Source: CAKZNE01 sp002695025
Lineage (GTDB): Bacteria > Bacteroidota > Bacteroidia > Flavobacteriales > Schleiferiaceae
Direction: 5' to 3'
DNA length: 64,000 nt
Assembly: GCA_913043285.1 (NCBI GenBank)
Contig: CAJWML010000002.1
Location: 62,001 to 126,000, forward strand
Both the position numbers and the translations under genes were made by a program. A model generated the notes under the pieces. It did not search any database, had not been told where the DNA came from, and saw only the letters and a list, made by a program, of their open reading frames with translations. Shown piece by piece: positions 25,014-32,977 of this stretch (within the stretch, counting starts at the first letter, position 1; the number at the start of each line of letters is the position of its first letter).

Positions 25014-26759
25014 TTAGAAAACCCGGATGTTATCAGGGTTCAGGTACCAATCGGTATTGGACTGCCCGTTGCTTTCCGCCCAGGTTTGGAAGGTAGGATA
25101 AGCTTGTAGGATATCCACTTTCTCCAATGGGTGCTGGAATGATTTGTTGGCGGTAACCAGTTCAATCACCCAGGGTAAACCGTTGGCGGTACTGTAGGTT
25201 CCGTTTACATCATCCAGGGTGTTAAATAAAGCCGGGTTAGCCACAGGAGTGGGTGAGTATCCTTTCTGGTGAATCTCACGGCCGCGCTCACCGCTGCGGA
25301 AGATGTACATTTCCGGGACAATGATCTGGGTACCGGCATTGGCATTAAAAGTCACGGTAAAAGTGAATTCTTCGGCCGGGGCGGAAGGACCAAAGCCGTT
25401 GTTCATGTAAAAGGATTCCTGGGCATCGTAAATGTCTTCAAAAACGATGATGCCGTTAGTCACATCCGGGTCGGCTGTAGCCTCACCGGATACATTGCTG
25501 ATTACATCCTGGTTGAGGAAATTGCCGTTGGCATCGCGTAGTACAATGGCCAGGCCGTTACCCAAGCCGGAGCCTACCGCATCCGCAGAGATCGTAAAGG
25601 TGGCGTCTACCAGCTTATTGCCGGTATCTGCCGCCATTTCCACGTCCATGGAAACCACCAGGTCATTAAAGTCAAAATCACCTTTGGCCGGCCAGAGGTC
25701 CTCAAAAGCTAAAGTCTGGTAGCCGGAAGTAGGGTAGTAGGAAGCGTAGGCTTTCGTATTATCATTGGGGTAATCATCACTGGTATTGGGAATACCATCG
25801 CCATCATCATCACTGGATGGAGCGGTACCGGTAAGTACCACATTGTCTATCCATACGGTACCTTGTACCAGTATAAATACCTCCACATAAGCGGCATTGG
25901 CCGGAGCGGTGCGGGTATCATTTGCTGAGAATAGCCCGGGGTTTGTATTACTCAGGCCGGCCATGTGAACGTAACCCAGCCAGTTGCCATTGGCGTCAAA
26001 CCAAATAAAATCGGCATAGATGTCATCCGAACTCCATTGGCTGGCTTGCTGGTTTATCCGGTATTGAAAATCCAATGTAACCGGTGTACTGGGGGTAATA
26101 GCTGCGGTTTGAAAGATCATTCCCCACTGGTTGGCATTGGTAGCCTGCCATACCTGACTTCCACTAACGGTAGCCAGGTGGGCATAGTTTACCCGGTCGG
26201 CCTGGGTATGCCATTTACCGGTGGGAGGCGCTGACTGACTGTAACTGGCAATGCCAATATCATTTACCTCAAAATCACCATTCACCAAAAGATTGCTGGT
26301 GGTTTTTCCCCTGCTTGAAGGAGCCATTTTTTTGCCTGGATTGGTGGAAGGTTTTTCGCCCAACTTGAAATCCCCTACGGTAAATGATAGTTGCGTTTGC
26401 CCATTCACGGCTATTCGTTCACCGGTATTGGGGTATTCAATAAAAAGCTTTTCACTATTTGGAGGCATAGCGTAAAAAAACTCTGCCTGGTTACCATGGC
26501 TGTGCTTTTTCTGAAGAACGGTGCCATCTTCCGTGGTCAGTAAAACCGGTTGGTCCTCCGTATACAGGCTTTGGAGAGGTTTTAGGTTAACGATCAATTT
26601 GCCTTTGCTGCTACTGCTCCAGTTGAAATTCTGGTCAATGGTCAGTTCATTCAAATGCTGGGCATGCTCAGGGTTTGGTGCGGAACCTTGCTGTTCGTTT
26701 TTAGAACAGGAAAAAAGTAGTAGGGAAAAACAAATACTAAGGTTAAACAGGTTTTTCAT
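25014..26759 (-). CDS. LruC domain-containing lipoprotein
   Basis: 581 residues. Lipoprotein signal peptide with lipobox LFSC (Cys about 18). Residues about 155-315 look like a carbohydrate-binding-type jelly-roll (NLLVNGDFEVNDIG to VWIDNVVL). A Ca-binding acidic turn, DDDGDGIPNTSDDYPND (about 317-333), precedes the LruC/DUF4842 domain with ALAFEDLWP-type segment TLAFEDLWPAKGDFDFNDL. The C terminus, WYLNPDNIRVF, is typical of the group. The protein is expected on the cell surface or in the periplasm; its role is unknown. The gene stands alone, ending in a terminator. Confidence 0.85.
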   Translation of the reverse strand: MKNLFNLSICFSLLLFSCSKNEQQGSAPNPEHAQHLNELTIDQNFNWSSSSKGKLIVNLKPLQSLYTEDQPVLLTTEDGTVLQKKHSHGNQAEFFYAMPPNSEKLFIEYPNTGERIAVNGQTQLSFTVGDFKLGEKPSTNPGKKMAPSSRGKTTSNLLVNGDFEVNDIGIASYSQSAPPTGKWHTQADRVNYAHLATVSGSQVWQATNANQWGMIFQTAAITPSTPVTLDFQYRINQQASQWSSDDIYADFIWFDANGNWLGYVHMAGLSNTNPGLFSANDTRTAPANAAYVEVFILVQGTVWIDNVVLTGTAPSSDDDGDGIPNTSDDYPNDNTKAYASYYPTSGYQTLAFEDLWPAKGDFDFNDLVVSMDVEMAADTGNKLVDATFTISADAVGSGLGNGLAIVLRDANGNFLNQDVISNVSGEATADPDVTNGIIVFEDIYDAQESFYMNNGFGPSAPAEEFTFTVTFNANAGTQIIVPEMYIFRSGERGREIHQKGYSPTPVANPALFNTLDDVNGTYSTANGLPWVIELVTANKSFQHPLEKVDILQAYPTFQTWAESNGQSNTDWYLNPDNIRVF

Positions 26760-27014
26760 AGGGTTTTATTGGGGTTAGACGGATCACATACCGTACGGTC
26801 CGCGGATTTTACGGGGTCGAAAATAAAAAAACGACAAGTATTACAGTTTCTAATTTCGTTATGAGGTATTTAATATTCTTTTTTTGGGATATATGCGGTG
26901 CTTTGCAAGCGTGTTTTTCAATCTAACACCTCATTGTGGATAAGCTTTTGCGGAGAAGGGAACATCCGTTTTCGGAAGGCTTATTTTTGACAACCAGCCT
27001 GAAAATAAATAACG

Positions 27015-27569
27015 ATGAGAACCTGGAAACCACTTGCTATACTTACCGTAACAACTATCCTGAGCATTTCCTGCTCCCGGGAAGTTTTTACCCAAAGCCT
27101 GCGCACCCGCATTGAACAGAAACAGGCCAGCGATTTGGAGCGCCTGCAGTATTATAACGATATCCCCATTGTAATTACCTACAGTTCCACCAGTAAGGAT
27201 AATTCCATACAAGCGGGTAAAGTAGAGTTTGTGGACGGCATCTACCGCTATTTTGTAGAGATACCTAAAATGACCCCCTGCGTAGCCAGGCGCTACAATG
27301 ATGAAGTGCTGAAGGTGTATTTTGAAGAAGGCGAAAACACCTATTTGCTTTTTGAAGAGAACAACCGCACCGGTGAAAGTCAGCGGAGGGATACCAAAGG
27401 CCGGTACCAACTGGCCATTGCCCGCGAGAAGGACGGTGTTTTTGTACGTTTTGAAGGTAAAAAATGGCGCGTTGTAGAAGGTGAGGATGCCATATTACTC
27501 ATCGATAAGAGCCTTCGCTTTGAGGATGATACCCAAAGGCGTAAGCTCAAGGGAGTACGGGTGGAGTAA
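27015..27569 (+). CDS. Hypothetical lipoprotein
   Basis: 184 residues with a lipoprotein signal peptide (LAILTVTTILSISC, Cys about 20). The mature part is mixed alpha/beta and charged, with a central strand-rich segment (VEFVDGIYRYFVEIPKM, VLKVYFEEGENTYLLF) and a basic C terminus. No family is recognised. It precedes the ABC exporter gene by 79 bp on the same strand, but that gene has its own promoter-like box, so co-transcription is uncertain. Confidence 0.6.
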   Translation: MRTWKPLAILTVTTILSISCSREVFTQSLRTRIEQKQASDLERLQYYNDIPIVITYSSTSKDNSIQAGKVEFVDGIYRYFVEIPKMTPCVARRYNDEVLKVYFEEGENTYLLFEENNRTGESQRRDTKGRYQLAIAREKDGVFVRFEGKKWRVVEGEDAILLIDKSLRFEDDTQRRKLKGVRVE

Positions 27570-27636
27570 GCTCCTCTTATCTATAAACATATTTCGGGTA
27601 TAGGTTTTATAAATGCCATCAATCATCGCTTGCCCT

Positions 27637-27644
27637 TAACTTTG
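27637..27644 (+). promoter_or_regulatory. Candidate -7 promoter box TAACTTTG for the ABC exporter
   Basis: Exact TAnnTTTG match ending only 4 nt before the ATG at 27649, so the transcript would be leaderless. No good -33 TTTG was found. Confidence 0.4.
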
Positions 27645-27648
27645 TGGC

Positions 27649-29487
27649 ATGGCAATTCTCCGAAACCCTTCCGAGCCAAGTGATGATAAAGTAAGCCTGA
27701 AACAGCGCATGAGCGCTTTTCAGAACCTTCCCCGCTTCTTCAGGATGATCTGGCAAACCAGCCCCCTGATGACCCTTGGCAATATTGTACTCCGCATCAT
27801 CAAGGCCGCCATTCCCGTGGTGATGCTGTGGGTGGGAAAACTCATTATTGATGAGGTTATCTTCCAGATGGACCAGGAGGATGCCAGCTACCGCATGATA
27901 TGGCTGTACCTGGGGCTTGAATTTGCCCTGGCTCTGTTGAGTGACATCATGAACCGGGCTATTACCTTGCTCGATAGCTTGCTGGGAGACCTTTTCAGCA
28001 ATGAGACTTCAGTAAAGCTCATCCATCATGCGGCCACTTTGGACCTGTACCAGTTTGAGGACAGTAAATTCTATGATAAACTGGAAAGGGCCCGCAGGCA
28101 AACCACCAGCCGCACGGTACTGATGAGCCAAACGCTTACCCAACTGCAGGATATCATTACGATCATCTTTTTTGCCGTTGGCCTTATCGCGTTTAAGCCT
28201 CTGCTGATACTCATCCTTTTTGTGGCCATTATCCCGTCTTTCCTGGGTGAAACAACCTTTAGCGAGCGTACTTACAGCCTTACCCGTAGCTGGACACCCC
28301 AACGCAGGGAGCTGGATTACCTTCGCTACATCGGGGCTAGTGATGAAACGGCCAAGGAGATCAAGATCTTTGGCTTGCAGGATTTTATTTCCCAGCGTTT
28401 TAAAAAGCTGGCCGATGAGTATTACCAGGCCAATAAAAAACTGGCTACCAGTCGCGCTTTCTGGGGAAGCCTGTTAACCGCCATCGGCACGGTGGCCTAT
28501 TATGGAGCGTACGTATACATTATAATCGATACGGTAGAAGGGGATATTTCGGTAGGTAAACTTACCTTCCTGGCCGGTTCTTTCCTGCAGATGCGCAATA
28601 TGCTGCAGAACATTATGAACCGTTTCAGCCAGATTGCGGAAAGTGCCCTTTACCTGCAGGACCTTTTTGATTTTTTTGAATTGAAGCCCCTGATAAAACC
28701 GGTTTTAAACGCATTGAAGTTTCCCCAGGTGGTTCAGAGGGGCTTTACGTTTGAGAATGTAAGCTTCAAATACCCGGGCAGCGATAAATACTCCATACAG
28801 AACCTGAGCTTTCATCTCCAGGCCGGAGAAAAACTGGCCCTGGTAGGGGAGAACGGTGCCGGAAAAACCACCCTGGTGAAACTCCTGGCCCGCCTTTATG
28901 AACCCACGGAAGGAAGGATACTGCTGGATGGCGTGGATATGCGTGAATACGATCTTGCGGACCTGCGGAAGAACGTTAGTATTATTTTCCAGGATTACGT
29001 TAAATTCCAGTTGCAGGCCGATGAGAATATTGCCGTAGGGCAGATAGGCGATTTGCAGCAACAGGACAGGATTGAAAACAGTGCCCGCAAAAGCCTGGCC
29101 GATACGGTTATCCGTAAGCTACCCGCTGGCTATAAACAAGTGTTGGGAAAACGTTTTCAAGGAGGGGTGGACCTCAGCGGTGGCGAATGGCAAAAAATTG
29201 CCCTGGCCCGTGCCTATATGGGAGAAGCCCAGCTGCTTATACTGGATGAACCCACCAGTGCCCTGGATGCCAGGGCCGAAAATGAAGTATTCATACGCTT
29301 TTCAGAATTGATAGAAGGCCGCACCGCAGTATTGATCAGCCACCGTTTCAGCACCGTGCGTATGGCGGATCGTATTCTTTTCCTGGAAAACGGCAGACTA
29401 TGTGAGTTGGGCAGCCATGATGAACTGCTACAGCAAAATGGTCGTTATGCTGCACTGTTCCGTTTACAGGCCCAGGGGTATACCTAA
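27649..29487 (+). CDS. ABC exporter, fused membrane and ATPase domains
   Basis: 612 residues: an N-terminal exporter membrane domain with six helices (about 35-335) and a C-terminal ATPase. Motifs: Walker A GENGAGKTTLVK (about 400), Q-loop IIFQDYVKFQ, signature DLSGGEWQKIALARA, Walker B LLILDEPTSALDARAE and switch His in LISHRFSTVR. Homodimeric exporters of this type move lipids, peptides or drugs outward; substrate unknown. The Q-loop followed by VKFQLQADENIAVG is typical of half-transporters of unknown role in many bacteria. Strong terminator follows. Confidence 0.92.
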   Translation: MAILRNPSEPSDDKVSLKQRMSAFQNLPRFFRMIWQTSPLMTLGNIVLRIIKAAIPVVMLWVGKLIIDEVIFQMDQEDASYRMIWLYLGLEFALALLSDIMNRAITLLDSLLGDLFSNETSVKLIHHAATLDLYQFEDSKFYDKLERARRQTTSRTVLMSQTLTQLQDIITIIFFAVGLIAFKPLLILILFVAIIPSFLGETTFSERTYSLTRSWTPQRRELDYLRYIGASDETAKEIKIFGLQDFISQRFKKLADEYYQANKKLATSRAFWGSLLTAIGTVAYYGAYVYIIIDTVEGDISVGKLTFLAGSFLQMRNMLQNIMNRFSQIAESALYLQDLFDFFELKPLIKPVLNALKFPQVVQRGFTFENVSFKYPGSDKYSIQNLSFHLQAGEKLALVGENGAGKTTLVKLLARLYEPTEGRILLDGVDMREYDLADLRKNVSIIFQDYVKFQLQADENIAVGQIGDLQQQDRIENSARKSLADTVIRKLPAGYKQVLGKRFQGGVDLSGGEWQKIALARAYMGEAQLLILDEPTSALDARAENEVFIRFSELIEGRTAVLISHRFSTVRMADRILFLENGRLCELGSHDELLQQNGRYAALFRLQAQGYT

Positions 29488-29493
29488 AAAAAA

Positions 29494-29521
29494 GTGGCGC
29501 ATGAGGGTTATCATGCGCCAC
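29494..29521 (+). terminator. Intrinsic terminator of the ABC exporter
   Basis: Perfect 11-bp stem GTGGCGCATGA (29494-29504) / TCATGCGCCAC (29511-29521) with flanking A and T runs, so it may work in both directions. Confidence 0.88.
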
Positions 29522-29529
29522 ACTTTAGG

Positions 29530-29900
29530 GAAATAGATAATCTAGCTAATTATTTCTTCGATAAACGACTATCTATAAAGAGATCCAGTTGTATGAGGAT
29601 AGCTATTCCTCGCTCTTTCTTAATACTACGCGAGGTGCAGCCCAAAGGGGTCAGCAAACCCATAAAAATTTCAAAAAAAATTAGAGAATGTTCTTTAGTG
29701 ATTGAAAAACAGCTTATTACATTTTGTAAAAAAATGCATTTAAACCACATTCTGACTTGAGTAGGCTGGACTTTAGAGTAGGATCTGAATTATTTTTTTG
29801 CCAAAGCCAGGGAGTAGGAGGAGCATTTTAAGGCTTGTGCTTTTACAATACAGGCTCCGGTCGGTAAACTTTGTACTATATATAGGACTTTTGAGCAGTT
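29530..29900. other. AT-rich intergenic DNA without a supported gene
   Basis: Several frames of 60-88 codons cross this stretch on both strands, but they overlap the terminator, have rare codons for this genome and match nothing I recognise. No gene called. Confidence 0.5.
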
Positions 29901-29904
29901 CTTT

Positions 29905-29946
29905 ATAAAAAAAACGCACGGTTGCCGACCCAGGCCTCCGTGCGTT
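29905..29946 (-). terminator. Minus-strand intrinsic terminator far downstream of the DoxX gene
   Basis: On the minus strand AACGCACGG pairs with CCGTGCGTT (plus arms 29938-29946 and 29913-29921) and is followed by eight T. It is about 350 nt past the DoxX stop, implying a transcript through the intervening region. Confidence 0.75.
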
Positions 29947-30083
29947 ACTTAACAAGGGAAATAGACAAATTTTACTTAACCCAATTCAGAAGTTGTCCAG
30001 GCTCCTTTTTCACTTTTATGTTTCGTTTCACCAGGTTCAGGTAAGGTAAAATGGTAATGTTTTATACCTGAGCCTAGCTATTA
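29905..30083 (-). ncRNA. Candidate structured small RNA or structured 3' UTR
   Basis: Minus strand. A TATATAAT-like box (about 30080-30090) precedes AGGCT (30071-30075) pairing with AGCCT (29999-30003), enclosing CAGGTA (30065-30070) / TACCTG (30038-30043), and the region ends in the terminator at 29905-29946. The nested, adjoining stems suggest a folded RNA of about 170 nt. A 19-codon frame from GTG 30031 to TAA 29972 (MKRNIKVKKEPGQLLNWVK) overlaps it. No Rfam family is recognised. Confidence 0.3.
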
Positions 30084-30092
30084 TATAGTACG

Positions 30093-30227
30093 TCAAAGAT
30101 TTTTGGAAAGGGCCAGATCACTGAAAATTCTGCGCGAAAGATCATGTAGAAACAGTCGCTTGGCGTATGTCAGGCTTTGATGATCCTGCGGTGAAGTTCC
30201 ACGTTCTGGTATGAAGGGATCACCCAT
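30093..30227 (-). CDS. Candidate small ORF (44 aa) downstream of DoxX
   Basis: ATG 30227 to TGA 30093, 44 residues, basic: begins MGDPFIPERGTSPQDHQSL and ends FSDLALSKNL. The same frame is open upstream without a stop as far as the TAG stop of the DoxX gene, so readthrough of that TAG would add 68 residues. It precedes the candidate RNA and the minus-strand terminator. No family is recognised and coding status rests only on the open frame. Confidence 0.25.
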   Translation of the reverse strand: MGDPFIPERGTSPQDHQSLTYAKRLFLHDLSRRIFSDLALSKNL

Positions 30228-30253
30228 GGCTTTCAAGGAATCAGAAGAAATCC

Positions 30254-30276
30254 TACTCCCCGGAAAACGGGGAGTA
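30254..30276. repeat. Perfect hairpin behind the DoxX gene
   Basis: TACTCCCCG (30254-30262), GAAAA loop, CGGGGAGTA (30268-30276). There is no T-tract on either strand, so it is not a standard intrinsic terminator; it could protect the DoxX mRNA 3' end. Confidence 0.6.
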
Positions 30277-30296
30277 CGTACTATTTCGGCAATGAC

Positions 30297-30668
30297 CTAC
30301 TTTCTGTCGGCTGACCATTTGCCGGGACCCAACAGCGCAATGGCCAGGTAAGCTCCCAGGTATAAAATGGCCATTTCCTTATTGCCAAAGGGGTCTTTGG
30401 CGTGGATCACAAAAGCAGCTATCACCATAGTGATGATGAGGGGTATGGTAGCCAGGCGGGTTTTATAGCCTATAACCACCAGGACGGCACAAACCAATTC
30501 AGCAAAAACGGCCAGTATTAATGAGGCTGTGGCGCCAATGCCCATGGGATCTGCAAATTCAATATGACCCCAATCAGAGACCAGTTTAAGAGCTTTTGGC
30601 CAGCCGTGAGTGATCATGATCCCACCAAAAGTGATACGCAGTAATAGTTTTCCAAAATCAGGAGGCAT
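30297..30668 (-). CDS. DoxX family membrane protein
   Basis: 123 residues with four hydrophobic helices. GKLLLRITFGGIMITHGWPK at the start and FAELVCAVLVVIGYKTRLA in the second helix-loop are typical of the DoxX/SURF4-like family; AIHAKDPF-type segment VIHAKDPFGNKE and LYLGAYLAIALLGPGKWSAD at the end agree. Functions proposed in the family concern thiosulfate oxidation or redox homeostasis, but are not established here. It shares strand with the SulP gene further upstream, 150 bp away. Confidence 0.88.
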   Translation of the reverse strand: MPPDFGKLLLRITFGGIMITHGWPKALKLVSDWGHIEFADPMGIGATASLILAVFAELVCAVLVVIGYKTRLATIPLIITMVIAAFVIHAKDPFGNKEMAILYLGAYLAIALLGPGKWSADRK

Positions 30669-30820
30669 AATAAGTAGTATTTGTAAACAGGGTTGAGGGC
30701 TCTAAAGTACAATGCAGGGAGAGAGGGTGAAAATCAATTTTTTCAATGGGGTGTATAAAGGTAAGCCGGAGGTCATGTTATCACGATCTCCGGCTCCTGA
30801 CCACAAAAAAGTATTTTTCT

Positions 30821-32431
30821 CTAACGCTGGTTTCCGTTACCCACCAGTTCAGCAAACTGGTTTACCGAGGTGGATTCCTCTTTCTTGCCTGCCATCCCTT
30901 CCACGGTAATATCAATGTTCCTGGTTTTGGCATTTTCTTTAAAGTCTTCAATGATCTCGGTTACATCGGGGTGCATGGACCGCGTGCGTGAGGCGTCAAT
31001 GATCACCCTGGCATTATCAGGTAATTGGGTAAGCGTATGAAGTATTCCCGCTTTATTCAGGAAGCTTACGTCTTCAGAGAGCTCTATACGTATAGGTTCC
31101 CCCTTGACGTTCCCCACCTGTTCCTTATTGAAGTGGTAGGGCACCTTATAATTGTTGTACAGGATGTAAAAGATGGCTACCACCATTCCGAGCCCGATCC
31201 CGGTCAGAAGATCAGTAAGGATAATGCCCACAATAGTTACTATAAAGGGGATGAATTGCGCGTGCCCCATGGCGTAAATCTGCTTAAAGAGGGAAGGCTT
31301 GGCCAGTTTATATCCTACCAGGAACAGAATAGCTGCAAGGCTGGCCAGGGGGATAAGGTTGAGCAGGTGTGGAATAAAGATCACCGTTACCAGGAGGAAC
31401 AATCCGTGGATAAAAGCAGAGGCCTTGGTGCGCCCTCCGGATTGTATGTTGGCGGAACTGCGCACAATTACCTGGGTAATGGGGATACCACCTATTAAGC
31501 CGGAAACAATGTTCCCGATACCCTGGGCCTTCAATTCACGGTTGGTGGGTGTTATACGCTTGTAAGGGTCCATTTTATCCGTAGCCTCCACACACAAAAG
31601 AGTTTCAATACTGGCTACTGCTGCAATAGTGATGGCAATAATATAGGTTTGAGGATTGGAAAGGCCAGAGAAGTCCGGGAAGGTAAACAAGTTCATGAAC
31701 TCATTGAATGATCCGGCTACGGGAAGGGCTACCATATGGTCCTTACTGATCTGCAGCTCAGCTGAACTACTGAAGACGATGGTCAATCCAATGCCCGCCA
31801 ATACCGCTACCAGTGGCCCCTGAAGCAGGCCCAGGATCTTATTGTTTTTGATAAAAGGCCTCTCCCATAGCAATAGGATAAGCAGGGAAATAGCGGTTAT
31901 TACGGTGGCGCCCAGGCTTATATCGTCCAGCATATAACCCAGTTCGGAAAAAGTATTATGACCATCTTTCTGAGAAAAGAACAAATCGCCTTCAAAATCT
32001 TTGTCATAGCCCAGTGCATGTGGTATTTGTTTAAGGATAATGGTAATACCGATGGCTGATAACATACCCTTGATCACTACATTAGGAAAATAATAGCCAA
32101 TAATACCGGCTTTTATAAAGCCGAATATCAGCTGGATGATCCCGGCCAGGACCACGGCTACCAGGAAGACTTCAAAACCGAGTTGTTGTATGGCACCAAT
32201 AACAATTACCACCAGGCCTGCTGCCGGACCACTAACCCCTAGCGGGGAGCCGCTGACCACTGAGACCACCAGCCCGCCTACAATACCGGCAATAATCCCG
32301 GAAAAGAGCGGTGCCCCGGATGCCAGCGCAATACCCAGGCACAGTGGCATGGCCACCAGGAACACTACTATGGAAGCCGGGAGGTCATATTTCAAGTTTT
32401 TAAAAGGGCTGAATTGTTTGTGGGTTTTCAT
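30821..32431 (-). CDS. SulP family inorganic anion transporter
   Basis: About 536 residues. The membrane part has 12-14 helices with SulP features: SIVVFLVAMPLCLGIALASGAP and PLGVSGPAAGL near the start, CVEATDKMDPYKRITPTNRELKAQGIGN (quoted in two parts: ATDKMDPYKRITPTNREL, GIGNIVSGLIGGIP) after the middle. The C-terminal STAS domain starts near 450. Members carry sulfate, bicarbonate or other anions, often with Na or H. ATG 32431 is chosen over the upstream frame start because the conserved N terminus begins there. No sulfate-assimilation or carbonic anhydrase gene is adjacent. Confidence 0.9.
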   Translation of the reverse strand: MKTHKQFSPFKNLKYDLPASIVVFLVAMPLCLGIALASGAPLFSGIIAGIVGGLVVSVVSGSPLGVSGPAAGLVVIVIGAIQQLGFEVFLVAVVLAGIIQLIFGFIKAGIIGYYFPNVVIKGMLSAIGITIILKQIPHALGYDKDFEGDLFFSQKDGHNTFSELGYMLDDISLGATVITAISLLILLLWERPFIKNNKILGLLQGPLVAVLAGIGLTIVFSSSAELQISKDHMVALPVAGSFNEFMNLFTFPDFSGLSNPQTYIIAITIAAVASIETLLCVEATDKMDPYKRITPTNRELKAQGIGNIVSGLIGGIPITQVIVRSSANIQSGGRTKASAFIHGLFLLVTVIFIPHLLNLIPLASLAAILFLVGYKLAKPSLFKQIYAMGHAQFIPFIVTIVGIILTDLLTGIGLGMVVAIFYILYNNYKVPYHFNKEQVGNVKGEPIRIELSEDVSFLNKAGILHTLTQLPDNARVIIDASRTRSMHPDVTEIIEDFKENAKTRNIDITVEGMAGKKEESTSVNQFAELVGNGNQR

Positions 32432-32515
32432 AAAATGAACGTACTTTTTGGTGTAATGAAAATCTCCGGCTTGCATAGGTGCAAACCGGTAGAATGAGGT
32501 GGATTATAGCGAAGT

Positions 32516-32806
32516 TTAACAGCCCGTTTGCGGGGGAGGGGTAGTAACGTTGGAGGCCAGGTGATCCGGCAATGTGTAGTGGAAGTGATAAAAACCCGGA
32601 ACTATATGACCGTTGTGGGTGAAAACATTTTCACGCTCCGGCCACAGGTAGGAACTTTTTAACAGGCTTTCCGGTTCTTCGGGATTGGAATCATCCGATT
32701 CGTTTATTTCCATTTCCACCGGACTTTTTTCCAGCAGAGAGAAACTGGAAACTACGGTGAGCGTAGCACATACCAACAGCAAGATCCTTGCACCTATATG
32801 CAGCAT
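32516..32806 (-). CDS. Small hypothetical membrane-anchored protein
   Basis: About 96 residues from ATG 32806 (a GTG start at 32845 would add 13). One N-terminal hydrophobic segment (ARILLLVCATLTVVSSF) serves as signal or anchor. The rest is acidic then rich in His, Tyr and Pro (FTHNGHIVPGFYHFHYTLP), ending PPPQTGC. No family is recognised. It is upstream of SulP on the same strand, 85 bp away. Confidence 0.45.
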   Translation of the reverse strand: MLHIGARILLLVCATLTVVSSFSLLEKSPVEMEINESDDSNPEEPESLLKSSYLWPERENVFTHNGHIVPGFYHFHYTLPDHLASNVTTPPPQTGC

Positions 32807-32966
32807 CCGTCCATTCTTAAAAAGATATTTGCCTGTTCCGTTCACTATTTTCTCTTCTTCCGCAGCGAAAGTAAATCTATGAAAATGAAATTACAAGGAT
32901 GGGCTTACCGATCATCATTTTAAAATAACATCGGTATTTAAAGCTGGCATTTAAAAAAGGGCATCC

Positions 32967-32974
32967 TACCTTTG
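32967..32974 (+). promoter_or_regulatory. Candidate -7 promoter box TACCTTTG for the decarboxylase
   Basis: Exact TAnnTTTG match 3 nt before the ATG at 32978. The TTG at 32972, a possible alternative start, is part of this box. Confidence 0.45.
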
Positions 32975-32977
32975 CCC

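Noticed and set aside
26800..26830. Short palindrome ACCGTACGGT near the LruC gene start
   Set aside because: Ten bases of symmetry without flanking support is expected by chance in a 64-kb window.
29550..29750. 66-codon minus-strand frame in the same gap
   Set aside because: It overlaps the opposite frame, has no recognisable family and sits in AT-rich DNA where such frames arise by chance.
29494..29760. 88-codon frame after the ABC exporter
   Set aside because: It begins inside the terminator hairpin, uses codons rare in this genome and matches no family I recognise.
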